A stretch of DNA of 64,000 nt from Streptomyces mobaraensis NBRC 13819 = DSM 40847 (GTDB lineage: Bacteria > Actinomycetota > Actinomycetes > Streptomycetales > Streptomycetaceae): NCBI RefSeq assembly GCF_017916255.1, contig NZ_CP072827.1, positions 2,542,001-2,606,000 on the forward strand, in the 5' to 3' direction. A model generated the notes under the pieces. It saw only the letters and a list, made by a program, of their open reading frames with translations. It did not search any database and was not told the origin of the DNA. The stretch's first letter is position 1; the number at the start of each line of letters is the position of its first letter. Shown here one piece after another: positions 35,701 to 44,076 of the stretch. The position numbers and the translations under genes were made by a program.

Positions 35701-36678
35701 GTCGAGCTGCGGCTGAACGATCCGGGCGACAGCGGCATCGACCGGAAGCTCGCCGCCTCCCTGACCCCTGACGAGCCGGGCCGGGTGCTCACCGACGGCA
35801 GACTGTTCGCCCAGACCGCGCTGCCCCGTCTCGACGCGCGGCCCACGACGGCCGGGCTGGCGGCCGCGGTCGAGGAGGCGGTGGCGGCGATCCGGGCGGC
35901 GTGGCCCGGCGAGGGCGTACGACGGGTGCGCGTCCTGCCCACCCGCCTCCCCTCGGCGGAGCTCCCCTCCCCGGCGGAGGAGCCGTTCCGTGTCCCCATC
36001 GGCGTCGACCAGGCGGCGCTGCGCCCGGTCTCCCTCGACCTGTTCGGGGCCGACCAGCACCTGCTCGTCCTCGGCGACGGCGAGTGCGGGAAGACGAACC
36101 TGCTGCGGCTGGTCGCCCAGGGGCTGATGGCACGCCGGAGCGACGAGGAGATCGTCTTCGCGGTGATGGATCCGCGCCGAGGCCTGCACGCCGTCGTCCC
36201 GGAGCCCTACCGCGGTGGATACGCGACGAACTCCCGGGTCTGCGAAGGGCTGTCGTCCGTCATCGCCACCGAGCTGGACAAGCGGATGCCCGACGGGACC
36301 CAGCCGTCCGGGCCCACCGACCGGCATCCCGGGCCGAAGATCGTCGTGCTCGTGGACGACTACGACGCCCTCGCGGCGGCGGGGCAGCAGCCGCTGGCGC
36401 CGTTCCTGCCGTTCGTCCCGGCGGCGGTGGACATCGGGCTGCACTTCGTCGTGGCCCGGCGGGTGGCCGGGGCCTCCCGAGCGCTGTACGAACCGTTCCT
36501 GATGGCCCTCCGGGAGAGCGGCGCCACCGCCCTGGTGATGGCGGGCGACCGGCAGGAGGGACAGCTGTTCCCCGGGGTCCATGCCGCGCCGCAGCCGCCG
36601 GGGCGCGGATTCCTCGTGCGCCGGGGCGCGGCGGCGCGGTTGGTCCAGACGGCCCTGGCGGACGGAGAACCCGCGTGA
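32710..36678 (+). CDS. eccC: Type VII secretion ATPase EccC (FtsK/SpoIIIE type)
   Basis: Motor of the ESX system (1322 residues), fusing what some systems split into EccCa and EccCb. Two membrane helices lie at about residues 44-85. Three ATPase domains follow: ATPase 1 Walker A GATGSGKSELLR near 490 with LVLVDYKGGATF; ATPase 2 GGPQTGKTTLLR near 831 with VVLVVDGFG near 936; ATPase 3 GDGECGKTNLLR near 1121 with IVVLVDDYD near 1210. All three P-loops look intact. It overlaps the EspI-like gene by 4 bases (ATGA) and the next gene by 4 bases (GTGA), indicating tight coupling. Confidence 0.95.
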   Translation: MTTRIVHRPARTTRPPAPFPERVVEPPPNLPEGRVGGALHSLMPVAGVMSSVVMMTVVRNSQFAAIGALVLAVTVIGSVGLLLSQRGKAQRTRRRQRERYLEYLEGLREELTAEERAHRAAARLLDPAPAALHDLVRDPARLWERRRTDPDFLRVRMGTGRMPVRTLVIGASGGGVLTPPDPFMLNEAGALAHRFGIAADLPLTVPLDRAGNVSVVGERRDVLRVARALLVQTAAAHAPDDVALALACPPDRLPDWEWLKWLPHVLDPGRRDGPVPARRIGSGPTELALLLRDELRDRTAYAAEARRGLAGADARNLLGRMLVVSDGHGADAVELPRPDETVPLGELGVTVLHLVAERVQEPGEVALRITVNGDRVRVEDLRSPGAPAGTGDVDPVSAAEAEGLARALAPVRLSAESVVDAPLAGPVDFTGLLGLDDPAVPDPRALWRPRGERAFLRVPIGVDDAGEPVLLDLKESSEFGMGPHGLCVGATGSGKSELLRTLVLGLVSSHAPEDLALVLVDYKGGATFAPFADLPHVAGVITNLEHRAGLVERVHTSLAGEVRRRQQALREAGNLADIGQYRAARASRPELEPMPHLFVVIDEFGELLTERPDFGDLFLSIGRIGRSIGVHLLLASQRIESGKLKGLETYLSYRLGLRTFSAEESRTVLDTPDAFRLPPLPGFGYLKVDTSVYRRFKAGFVSGPYRGPAVLDADEAGPVVRPYPAVSAPEEPPAAPGEPSERHRAPGPTLMSVLVDRLCDAAPPTRAVWLPPLPRTVPLDACAPPPADGRRRADLDGPMRLPLGLLDDPARQWQGRWVFDLTVSGGHAAVIGGPQTGKTTLLRSLVLSLALTHAPRDVAVYALDLAGGGLAPLAGLPHVGGVAGRADTERVTRTVEEVRLMLDERAELFREHGIDSVEHLRELRARGGVPELSSTEVVLVVDGFGALRDGFGGPFDALEDAVTDILKRGGGYGVHVVASMLRWNDVRIATQAAFGTRVELRLNDPGDSGIDRKLAASLTPDEPGRVLTDGRLFAQTALPRLDARPTTAGLAAAVEEAVAAIRAAWPGEGVRRVRVLPTRLPSAELPSPAEEPFRVPIGVDQAALRPVSLDLFGADQHLLVLGDGECGKTNLLRLVAQGLMARRSDEEIVFAVMDPRRGLHAVVPEPYRGGYATNSRVCEGLSSVIATELDKRMPDGTQPSGPTDRHPGPKIVVLVDDYDALAAAGQQPLAPFLPFVPAAVDIGLHFVVARRVAGASRALYEPFLMALRESGATALVMAGDRQEGQLFPGVHAAPQPPGRGFLVRRGAAARLVQTALADGEPA

Positions 36679-38087
36679 CGAAGGACGTGATCGCCCTCAC
36701 CGAGGGGGTGCCGGACCCGTGGAGCGTGGCGGCGGCCCTGCTGGCGGGCGGCCCGGAGCCCGGGGTGCGGACGACCGGGCGGGGGGCGGTGCTCCAGCTC
36801 TGCGACCGGGACGGCGTCCCGCTGGTCTCGGTGGAGTCACCTCTGGAGGTGCGTGTGCCGGGCGAGGCCGAGCGGCTGCTCGGGGTTCCCCTGGGGGACG
36901 GCATCGGCTGGTGGACCGAGATCCGGGCCGCCACGGGCGTCCCCGGGGCGGAACGGCTGGCGGGCGCGGTGGCGACCCGGCTCACCGGGCTGCTGGGCGG
37001 CGCCGTGTGGCCGCCGGACGTTTCCACGGAGGACGGCCTCGTCGACGTCTCGGACGTCACCGCCACCGAACCGCCGGAGCTCCCGGCCGTGGACGTGGTC
37101 ACCGAGCGGGCCGCCGTGATCCTCCAGGACCGCCCACTGGTCGCCATGACGAGCCGGCTGTCCGAAGCCCTGCGCACCTCGGCGGACACCGACCGGGGCC
37201 TTCAGATCGTCACCCCGGGCGGCAGCCGGCTCTCGCTGCCCACCCGCACGCTCCTCACCGGGCCGCCGACCCGCTGGGTGGTGCGGGACGAGCGGTGCGG
37301 CTACTACGACGGGCTGTCCGGGGCGGTGCTCCACTGGCGGGACGGCAGCTTCGCCCCCGCCGCGGACGCCCGCGGCGAAACCCTGGTGGCCGATGCGTTC
37401 CGGGAGGTCGGCCACACCGGTGAGCGGCAGCTCGTGGTCGCGTTCCGCACCGCCCTCCCCGCCACCGAGGACCTCGTTCTCGGCGGCGGTGTGGAGGCCG
37501 CCTGGCGGGCGCTCACCGGCGGGCCCCCGGCGGGCTGGGGCGCCGCCGAGCCGGCCGGCCTCCCGTGGTCCCGCGAGGAGCTGACGTCGCTGGCGCGCCG
37601 CCGCAGCCCGCGCCCCACCTGGCTCGTCGTGGTGGGCGCGGCGGACCGCCCGGGCATCGCCACGCTGCGCGTGGACCGTGCGCCGGAGGGCGTCGCCGAG
37701 GAGGTGACCCTGGCCCTTGGGTACGGACCGGGCGAACGGCCGCCGGTGGACGCGCTGCCGGAACTGGCCGACGCCCTGGCGTCCCGGTCGGGATTGCGCT
37801 CCCTCCTCTGCCAACTGCGGCCGGCCCGCAGCGACCTGAGCGTGCCGCCGTGGTACGAGGCGCCGCCCGTGCCCCTCGCCTTCGCGCTCGGCCCTGAGGG
37901 CGTCCGGGACATCGGGCTCGCGCGCGCCGCCCGTCCGCCGCTGGCCGGCTCCCCGCTCCGCGTCGGCCCGGGCGGGCGGCCCGGTCTGTACTACCCGTTG
38001 GGCGACGGCTCGTCGCACGGGGACGGGTGGAGCGCCCTGGACCGGCTGACGCGGCACCTGCGGGGAGCCGCGCCCGTCACCGCTTGA
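36675..38087 (+). CDS. ESX-associated protein, DUF6177-like
   Basis: 470 residues starting VTKDVIALTEGVPDPWSVAA at a GTG at 36675 that overlaps the eccC stop. I recall the same opening (DVIALTE ... PDPWSV) in the DUF6177 family, which accompanies eccC in Streptomyces. It has no signal peptide or membrane helix and contains mixed alpha/beta segments (ERAAVILQDRPLVAMTSRLS, RQLVVAFRTALPATEDLVLG, RPTWLVVVGAADRPGIATLR). Function unknown; its coupling to eccC suggests a cytoplasmic partner of the motor. Its last 11 bases overlap the convergent metallophosphoesterase gene. Confidence 0.82.
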   Translation: MTKDVIALTEGVPDPWSVAAALLAGGPEPGVRTTGRGAVLQLCDRDGVPLVSVESPLEVRVPGEAERLLGVPLGDGIGWWTEIRAATGVPGAERLAGAVATRLTGLLGGAVWPPDVSTEDGLVDVSDVTATEPPELPAVDVVTERAAVILQDRPLVAMTSRLSEALRTSADTDRGLQIVTPGGSRLSLPTRTLLTGPPTRWVVRDERCGYYDGLSGAVLHWRDGSFAPAADARGETLVADAFREVGHTGERQLVVAFRTALPATEDLVLGGGVEAAWRALTGGPPAGWGAAEPAGLPWSREELTSLARRRSPRPTWLVVVGAADRPGIATLRVDRAPEGVAEEVTLALGYGPGERPPVDALPELADALASRSGLRSLLCQLRPARSDLSVPPWYEAPPVPLAFALGPEGVRDIGLARAARPPLAGSPLRVGPGGRPGLYYPLGDGSSHGDGWSALDRLTRHLRGAAPVTA

Positions 38088-39801
38088 GCAGCAGCTCCGT
38101 GTTCCGGTCCGTCGCCTCGCCCACCAGGGTGGGGTCGTTGCCCGGGGCGTTGAAGGCGAGTTCGCGGTAGAGGGCGGCGAGGCCCGTCTGGGAGAGGTCG
38201 TGGTAGTCGGTGCGGTGGGGGGCCGCGGATTCGATGAGGGTGGTGTAGAGGGAGATCGTGCCGTCGCGGTTGTCGGTGATCTCGATGACCCGGGCGAGCT
38301 GCGGGTAGTCGACGTGGGAGGCGGTGGCGATCTCCCAGAAGGTGCCGCGCGGGCGGATGCGGTTGCGGTGGCTGTGGCCGTTGATCCAGGCGAGGACGTT
38401 CTTGTGGCGCTGGAGGAGGGCGATCATCTCGTCGCCGCCGTGCCGCTGCTCGTTGGGGCGGCTCGGGTCGGGGACGGTGTTGTTCATGCTCCAGCTGGGG
38501 TGGTGGCTGAAGACCAGGGCGTACTCGTCGCGGTGGGCCTTGAGGGTGCGGTCCAGCCAGTCGAGCTGGGCCGTGCCGATGGAGCCCTGGTAGTGGCCGC
38601 CGGGGTCGGTGGAGTCGAGGCTGATGCCGACGACCCGGTCGGAGACGCGGAAGCTGTAGTAGAGGTTGCCGGAGTCGAGGTTGTCCTTGGTGTAGCCGTG
38701 GCCGACCGGGCCGCGGCCGGTGTACTTGCGGTCCAGGTGCAGGCCGACGTACTGGCGCTGCGTCAGGGGCACCCGCCGGGCGTCCGGGGTGACGCTGCGG
38801 AGCTCCTTCTTGTGCTTGCGCAGCAGTTCCTCTATGCGCTTGCCCTTGGGGTCGACGCCGTGCAACTCCCCGTCCATCAGCCACTTCGCCTCGTCGGCGG
38901 AGATGGTGTACAGCTTCTTGCCGCCCACGGCGACGTCGGTGATGAACGAGCCCGCGGCCGGGTAGCAACCGCCGGAGAGCAGGTCGTGGTTGCCGAAGGT
39001 GGAGTACCAGGGGATGGTGAGGCCGGGGCTGTTGACGCTCCGCATGGCCGCGTTGAGGTAGCCGGGGATGCGCGGGTAGCCGACGGCCTTGTCCTGGTCG
39101 CGGAGGGAGCTCTCGGGGTGCCAGTAGAGCTTGAGGCCGCTGTTCTGGACGCCCTCGTAGCGGCGCGGGTCGCCGGTGTTGGGGTTCATCCGGCCGCCGC
39201 TGAGGGCGGTGAGGAACCACTCGGCCTCGATCTTGGCGTTCTCGTCGCCGTTGTCGCCGGTGGTGATGACGAAGCGGAGCGGGGTGCCGGTGGCCGGGCC
39301 GCGGCGCAGCTTGTTGACGCGCTCGACGAGGGAGACCACACCGGGGAGGGTCAGCGCCTCGTGCGGGCGCCAGGCGCCCTCGCCGCCGGCGCGGAAGAAC
39401 TCGTAGCGCAGCGGGTGTTGGACGTCCGTCAGGTGCAGGTCGGTGAACTGCACGAACGACGCGAGCGTGGTGCGCCGCCGGGTGCGGTCGGCGCGCGCGG
39501 GGGCCAGCTCCGTACGGACGACGCGGGGCCAGCCGGGGCCGTCGCCCAGCCGCTTGTACGTGCCGGTGCCGCGCGGGGTGGCGACGGAGGCGAGCGTGGT
39601 GCCGGCGCCCGTGGGGGCGGCCGCGGTCTCGGTGCCGGCCGCGCCGCCGTCGGGGAGCGCGCCCGGGGTGTGCGGTACGGGCTCGTCGGCGGCGGCCGAG
39701 CCGGCGGCGCCCAGGGCGAGGCCGGTGCCGACGGCGCCCGCTGCGGCCAGGAACCCGCGGCGGTCGATGTGCGAGGCTGATCTGCCGGATCTGCTGTGCA
39801 T
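38077..39801 (-). CDS. Tat-exported metallophosphoesterase (TIGR03767-like)
   Basis: 574 residues. The N terminus has a twin-arginine signal (DRRGFLAAAGAVGTGLAL, followed by AAADE), so the protein is exported folded. Calcineurin-type metal motifs are present: FVQFTDLHLTDVQ (D-x-H), VITTGDNGDEN (GDN), WYSTFGNHD (GNHD), SHHPSW, and NGHSHRN (GHxH). A phosphodiesterase or phosphatase role at the cell surface is likely; the substrate is unknown. The ATG at 39801 follows GGGGAGA. It is divergent from the secreted protease gene, with a 519-base control region between them. Confidence 0.9.
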   Translation of the reverse strand: MHSRSGRSASHIDRRGFLAAAGAVGTGLALGAAGSAAADEPVPHTPGALPDGGAAGTETAAAPTGAGTTLASVATPRGTGTYKRLGDGPGWPRVVRTELAPARADRTRRRTTLASFVQFTDLHLTDVQHPLRYEFFRAGGEGAWRPHEALTLPGVVSLVERVNKLRRGPATGTPLRFVITTGDNGDENAKIEAEWFLTALSGGRMNPNTGDPRRYEGVQNSGLKLYWHPESSLRDQDKAVGYPRIPGYLNAAMRSVNSPGLTIPWYSTFGNHDLLSGGCYPAAGSFITDVAVGGKKLYTISADEAKWLMDGELHGVDPKGKRIEELLRKHKKELRSVTPDARRVPLTQRQYVGLHLDRKYTGRGPVGHGYTKDNLDSGNLYYSFRVSDRVVGISLDSTDPGGHYQGSIGTAQLDWLDRTLKAHRDEYALVFSHHPSWSMNNTVPDPSRPNEQRHGGDEMIALLQRHKNVLAWINGHSHRNRIRPRGTFWEIATASHVDYPQLARVIEITDNRDGTISLYTTLIESAAPHRTDYHDLSQTGLAALYRELAFNAPGNDPTLVGEATDRNTELLLKR

Positions 39802-39990
39802 GGCGGTCTCCCCGAGTGCGAACGCGAATGCGAGCGGAGGTGCAGGCGGTCTGCGGCTGCTGTCACCGAGGATCGTTGGCAGCGCGCATGACCTTGGCGT
39901 GAACAGGACGGCAACGGTCGCCGCCGATCACCTCACATCGATCTTGGCTACTGCAAGCGACATAGAGGACTCGTCCCCTGGAACGCCGGA

Positions 39991-40012
39991 CCTCACTCAG
40001 CGTTCACCCGAC
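39991..40012 (+). promoter_or_regulatory. Possible PHO box (PhoP operator), weak
   Basis: CCTCACTCAGC followed directly by GTTCACCCGAC resembles two 11-base direct-repeat units of the Streptomyces PhoP operator; only the second matches the GTTCACC core fully. A phosphoesterase gene nearby makes phosphate control reasonable, but the evidence is thin. Confidence 0.25.
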
Positions 40013-40133
40013 GGGGAAAGCATCCCCGAAAACCCTATGGCCCCGCCGGTCCCGCTGTACTCCGTTTGCCCTGAATGGCTGAACCGTGGACCCCCGTCCC
40101 TCGTCTCCCAGGGGAACCCCCGGCGAGCCCCCT

Positions 40134-40146
40134 GTGAACGGTTCAC
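40134..40146. promoter_or_regulatory. GTGAAC-G-GTTCAC palindrome
   Basis: A perfect 6+1+6 palindrome, about 175-190 bases before the protease start. It has the form of a dimeric repressor site. No matching regulator is encoded in the window. Confidence 0.3.
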
Positions 40147-40320
40147 GGCGTCCGTCCCGCTTCCTCCCACTGTGCGTGCTGGCGGGTTTACGCCATCTTT
40201 ATTTTCCCTCCCTGGCAACTCTCCCCAAAAGCCCGTCACTTCCATAAAAGTGAGCCCCCATCCGGTTCCGATATCCGGACCTGCCGTCGGCAGCCGTTCA
40301 CTCACCAGCCAGGGATGTCC

Positions 40321-43300
40321 ATGAACACCCCCACATCTCGCCACGCGTCCCGCGGCGGCGCGAGACGCGCGTCCCGAATAGCCGTCGCCGCCGCCGCGGC
40401 GGTGGCACTCGCCGCCACGGGCGCGGCCCCCGCCTTCGCCGACGGGCCGCGGCCCCCGGCCGCGACGCCGGCCCCCGGACCGGTCAAGCCGGCCGACCCC
40501 GCGAAGGACAAGCTCGGTTCGCACGGTGCGGACCTGCTCGCCAAGGCCAAGTCCGCGGGCGACCGGACCGTCACCATGATGATCGCCACCGCTCCGGGCC
40601 AGACGGGGCAGATCGCCGGGAAGCTCGACTCCGTCCAGGGCGCCTCGGTGGGCAAGGAGTACGACAAGCTCGGCTACGTCCGGGCCACCGTCCCCACCGC
40701 CAAGGCCGACGCCGTGATCGCCGAGGCGCAGAAGCTGTCGTCGGTGCACGGCATCGACCTCAAGCAGGAGATCAAGCTTCCCGACCCGACGCCGCGCGGT
40801 GACGCGGTGGCGGGCGCCAAGGGGCCCAAGAGCCGCTCCTACCCGGCGCCCGGAAAGCGGACCCCGGCCAAGAACCCGTACCAGCCGGCCTTCGAGACCG
40901 GCGCCGTGGACTTCGTCGAGGACCACCCCAAGGCCGACGGCCGGGGCGTCACCATCGGCGTCCTGGACTCCGGCGTGGACCTGGCCCACCCGGCGCTGCA
41001 GAAGACCACCACCGGCGAGCGCAAGATCGTCGACTGGGTGACGTCCACCGACCCGCTGGCGGACGACGACGGCACCTGGCTGCCGATGACGCAGGACGTC
41101 TCGGGCTCGTCCTTCTCCTTCAACGGCCGCACCTACACCGCCCCCACGGGCTCCTACCAGGTGGCCCTGTTCCGGGAGAGCGTGACCGCCGGCGGCGACA
41201 TGAAGGGCGACCTCAACCGGGACGGCGACACCACCGACTCCTGGGCCGTCCTCTACGACAAGGCCAAGGGCACCGTCCGCGTCGACCTCGACGACGACGG
41301 CGACTTCCGGAACGACGCCGAGATGAAGCCGTACAAGGACGGCTACCAGGTCGGCTACTTCGGCAAGGACGACCCGAAGACCGCCATCGCCGAGCGCATC
41401 CCGTTCGTCGTGCAGGTCCGCAAGGACGTCCCGATGGACCCCAAGGGCGGGAGCCGGGTCGGCAAGAAGGCCGACTTCGTCAACATCGGCGTCATCGAGT
41501 CGGAGCACGGCACGCACGTCGCGGGCATCACCGCGGCCAACGGCCTGTTCGGCGGGAAGATGAACGGCGCCGCCCCCGGCGCGAAGATCGTCTCCTCGCG
41601 CGCCTGCACCTGGAGCGGCGGCTGCACCAACGTCGCGCTCACCGAGGGCATGATCGACCTGGTCGTCAACCACGGCGTCGACATCGTCAACATGTCGATC
41701 GGCGGCCTGCCGGCCCTCAACGACGGCAACAACGCCCGCTCCGAGCTCTACACGCGCCTCATCGACACCTACGGCGTGCAGCTCGTCATCTCGGCGGGCA
41801 ACAGCGGCCCCGGCGCCAACACCATCGGCGACCCCGGCCTGGCCGACAAGGTCATCAGCGTCGGCGCCTCCGTCTCCAAGGAGACCTGGGCCGCCAACTA
41901 CGGGTCCGAGGTGCGGACCAAGTACGCGATGATGCCGTTCTCCTCCCGCGGCCCGCGCGAGGACGGCGGCTTCGCGCCGATCATCACCGCCCCGGGCGCC
42001 TCGGTCAACACCACGCCGACCTGGGAGCCGGGCGCGCCCGTCGCCGAGTCGGGCTACGACCTGCCCCCGGGCTACGGCATGCTCCAGGGCACCTCGATGG
42101 CCTCCCCGCAGGCCGCGGGCGCCTCGGCGCTGCTGATCTCGGCCGCCAAGCAGAAGGGGATGAAGCTCGCCCCCGCCGACCTGCGCACGGCCCTCACCAG
42201 CACCGCCAAGAAGATCAAGGGCTTCCAGGCGTACGAGCAGGGCTCCGGCCTGATCGACATCAACGAGGCGTGGGGCGCGCTGCGCCACAAGGCGACCGCG
42301 CACGAGTACACGGTCAAGGCCCCCGTCTCCACCGCCCTTTCGGGCTCCCTGAAGACGCCCGGCTTCGGCACCGGCATCTACGACCGCGAGGGCGGCCTCA
42401 AGGCGGGCGAGTCGAAGACGTACGACGTCACCGTCACCCGCACCTCCGGCCCGGACAAGGACGTCTGGCACGAGCTGAAGTGGCGGAACAACGACGGAAC
42501 GTTCAAGCTGGCGAGCCGTGACGAGGTCCGGCTGCCGCTGAACAAGCCCGTCACCGTCAAGGTCACGGCGAAGCCGAAGTCGGCGGGCATCCACAGCGCG
42601 ATCCTCACCGTGGACGACGACCGCACCGAGGGCATCGACAAGCAGATCATGACGACGGTCGTGGTCGCGGAGCCGCTGGCCGCCCCGGCCTACCGGGTCG
42701 CGAAGAGCGGTACGGCCCAGCGCAACGCCACCACCTCGTACTTCGTGACCGTCCCCAAGGGCGCGAAGACGCTGGAGGTCGCGATGAGCGGCCTGGCGAA
42801 GGACAGCCAGACCCGGTTCATCGCCATCAACTCCTACGGCGTCCCGGTCGACCCGACCTCCACGATCAACTGCTACCCGAACTACGCCAACCCGGCCAAC
42901 ACCTGCCGCCCGGACGTGCGCTCGTACGCCAACCCGCTGCCGGGCGTCTGGGAGATCGAGGTCGAGTCGCGGCGCACCTCGCCGCTGCTGGACAACCCCT
43001 ACACGGTGACCGCCACCGTGCTGGGCGCCTCCTTCGACCCGGCCGTGCAGAAGGTGAAGGAGGCGAAGGTCGGCACCCCGGCCACCGTCACCTGGACGGC
43101 GAAGAACGACTTCGCGCAGCTCGACGGCAAGCTCCAGGGCGGCCGCCTCGGCTCGTCCAAGGTCGCCCGCCAGGAGATCGCCAAGGGGCAGAAGCAGACG
43201 TCCAAGGTCACCATCGGTGAGGGCGTCACCCGCTTCGAGGCCGCCATCGGCGGCGCCGCCGACCCCAAGGCCGACCTCGACCTCACCGTCTACAGGGACG

Positions 43301-43650
43301 GCAAGCCGGTCGGCTCCTCCACCAGCGGCGGCTCCGACGAGCTGGTCGTCCTGACCAAGCCCGCCCCGGGCGAGTACACGGTCGAGGTCACCGGCTACGA
43401 GGTGCCCTCCGGCACCACCGCCTACGACTACCGGGACGTCTACTTCGCCCCCTCCCTGGGCGAGGTCAAGGTCCCGGCCGGCCAGTCCGTCAAGCTCGGC
43501 AACGGCCAGTCCGCCCAGGTCACGGCCGACGTCGTGGTCGCCGGCGCGGCCCCCGAGGGCCGGACGTTCTCCGGCGAGGTCCAGCTCGTCAACGAGCGCG
43601 GGACGGTCGCGGGGACCGGAAGCGTGACGATCGAGAAGGTCGTTTCCTGA
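40321..43650 (+). CDS. Secreted subtilisin-like serine protease (S8 family)
   Basis: 1109 residues with a Sec-type signal peptide (RRASRIAVAAAAAVALAATG, then PAFADG). The catalytic triad is intact: Asp in GVTIGVLDSGVDLAHPAL (near residue 220), His in SEHGTHVAGITAANG (near 398), Ser in GTSMASPQAAGASALL (near 595), with the oxyanion Asn in ISAGNSGPGANT. About 400 residues of beta-rich C-terminal domains follow. The second ATG (40321) is best spaced from AGGG; the first is at 40315. It lacks a C-terminal membrane anchor and is far larger than mycosins, so it is not an ESX MycP. Probably a general extracellular protease. Confidence 0.92.
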   Translation: MNTPTSRHASRGGARRASRIAVAAAAAVALAATGAAPAFADGPRPPAATPAPGPVKPADPAKDKLGSHGADLLAKAKSAGDRTVTMMIATAPGQTGQIAGKLDSVQGASVGKEYDKLGYVRATVPTAKADAVIAEAQKLSSVHGIDLKQEIKLPDPTPRGDAVAGAKGPKSRSYPAPGKRTPAKNPYQPAFETGAVDFVEDHPKADGRGVTIGVLDSGVDLAHPALQKTTTGERKIVDWVTSTDPLADDDGTWLPMTQDVSGSSFSFNGRTYTAPTGSYQVALFRESVTAGGDMKGDLNRDGDTTDSWAVLYDKAKGTVRVDLDDDGDFRNDAEMKPYKDGYQVGYFGKDDPKTAIAERIPFVVQVRKDVPMDPKGGSRVGKKADFVNIGVIESEHGTHVAGITAANGLFGGKMNGAAPGAKIVSSRACTWSGGCTNVALTEGMIDLVVNHGVDIVNMSIGGLPALNDGNNARSELYTRLIDTYGVQLVISAGNSGPGANTIGDPGLADKVISVGASVSKETWAANYGSEVRTKYAMMPFSSRGPREDGGFAPIITAPGASVNTTPTWEPGAPVAESGYDLPPGYGMLQGTSMASPQAAGASALLISAAKQKGMKLAPADLRTALTSTAKKIKGFQAYEQGSGLIDINEAWGALRHKATAHEYTVKAPVSTALSGSLKTPGFGTGIYDREGGLKAGESKTYDVTVTRTSGPDKDVWHELKWRNNDGTFKLASRDEVRLPLNKPVTVKVTAKPKSAGIHSAILTVDDDRTEGIDKQIMTTVVVAEPLAAPAYRVAKSGTAQRNATTSYFVTVPKGAKTLEVAMSGLAKDSQTRFIAINSYGVPVDPTSTINCYPNYANPANTCRPDVRSYANPLPGVWEIEVESRRTSPLLDNPYTVTATVLGASFDPAVQKVKEAKVGTPATVTWTAKNDFAQLDGKLQGGRLGSSKVARQEIAKGQKQTSKVTIGEGVTRFEAAIGGAADPKADLDLTVYRDGKPVGSSTSGGSDELVVLTKPAPGEYTVEVTGYEVPSGTTAYDYRDVYFAPSLGEVKVPAGQSVKLGNGQSAQVTADVVVAGAAPEGRTFSGEVQLVNERGTVAGTGSVTIEKVVS

Positions 43651-43670
43651 CCGGTCTCCCCTGACCGCGA

Positions 43671-43705
43671 AGAGGCGGGCGCCCGGATTCCGGGCGCCCG
43701 CCTCT
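43671..43705 (+). terminator. Terminator of the secreted protease gene
   Basis: A perfect 16-base stem (AGAGGCGGGCGCCCGG at 43671-43686 with 43690-43705) with a 3-base ATT loop, starting 20 bases after the stop codon. It may also serve the convergent antitoxin gene. Confidence 0.88.
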
Positions 43706-43746
43706 GTCGGATATCCGGACGCCCGGATCGAAGCCGCAGCGCGCTG

Positions 43747-44076
43747 TCAGGCCACTTTGACGGACACGTCACCCCTCTGAACGATGACCGACACCTCACC
43801 ACCGAGCACGGCCGCATAGGCCCGCAGCGTGTCGAGGCTGTCCACCTGACCGTGCTCGATCTGTGAGACGCGCGCTTGGCTGACACCCAGCACCGCCGCC
43901 ACCTCGGCCTGGGTGAAACCGGCCGTACGGCGCAGGCCGGCCAGCTCATGCCCGCGGATCCGGGCTGTACTCGCCGCCCGTTCCTCGGCGCGCTGAGCCA
44001 CGGCCTCGTCCGACTCCAGCCACGGGTGCAGTTCCACCGCCTCGGCCCGCACCTCGCGCCACGATCGCTCCCTCAC
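43747..44076 (-). CDS. HigA-like XRE antitoxin
   Basis: 109 residues. The C-terminal half is a lambda-repressor-type helix-turn-helix (HELAGLRRTAGFTQAEVAAV, VSQARVSQIEHGQVDSLDTL) followed by a beta strand pair (GGEVSVIVQRGDVSVKVA). It is expected to bind and silence the upstream-encoded toxin and to repress the operon. The GTG at 44076 overlaps the toxin stop (GTGA) and has GGAGG six bases before it. The frame is open further upstream but those codons lie inside the toxin gene. Confidence 0.88.
   Translation of the reverse strand: MRERSWREVRAEAVELHPWLESDEAVAQRAEERAASTARIRGHELAGLRRTAGFTQAEVAAVLGVSQARVSQIEHGQVDSLDTLRAYAAVLGGEVSVIVQRGDVSVKVA

Larger units (their letters stand above)
39802..40320. 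other. Divergent control region, metallophosphoesterase / protease
   Basis: 519 bases without a gene. It contains two possible PHO-box-like 11-base repeats (39991-40012) and a perfect odd palindrome GTGAAC-G-GTTCAC (40134-40146). The part near 40190-40230 is AT-richer and probably holds the protease promoter. No open frame here is convincing. Confidence 0.5.

Noticed and set aside
39997..42594. Long bottom-strand open frame of about 865 codons
   Set aside because: Antisense to the secreted protease; Gly/Asp/Arg/Val-rich shadow without domains.
40321..43650. Secreted subtilase considered as the missing ESX mycosin (MycP)
   Set aside because: It is about 1100 residues, lacks a C-terminal membrane anchor, has several extra C-terminal domains and is separated from the ESX genes by a convergent gene.
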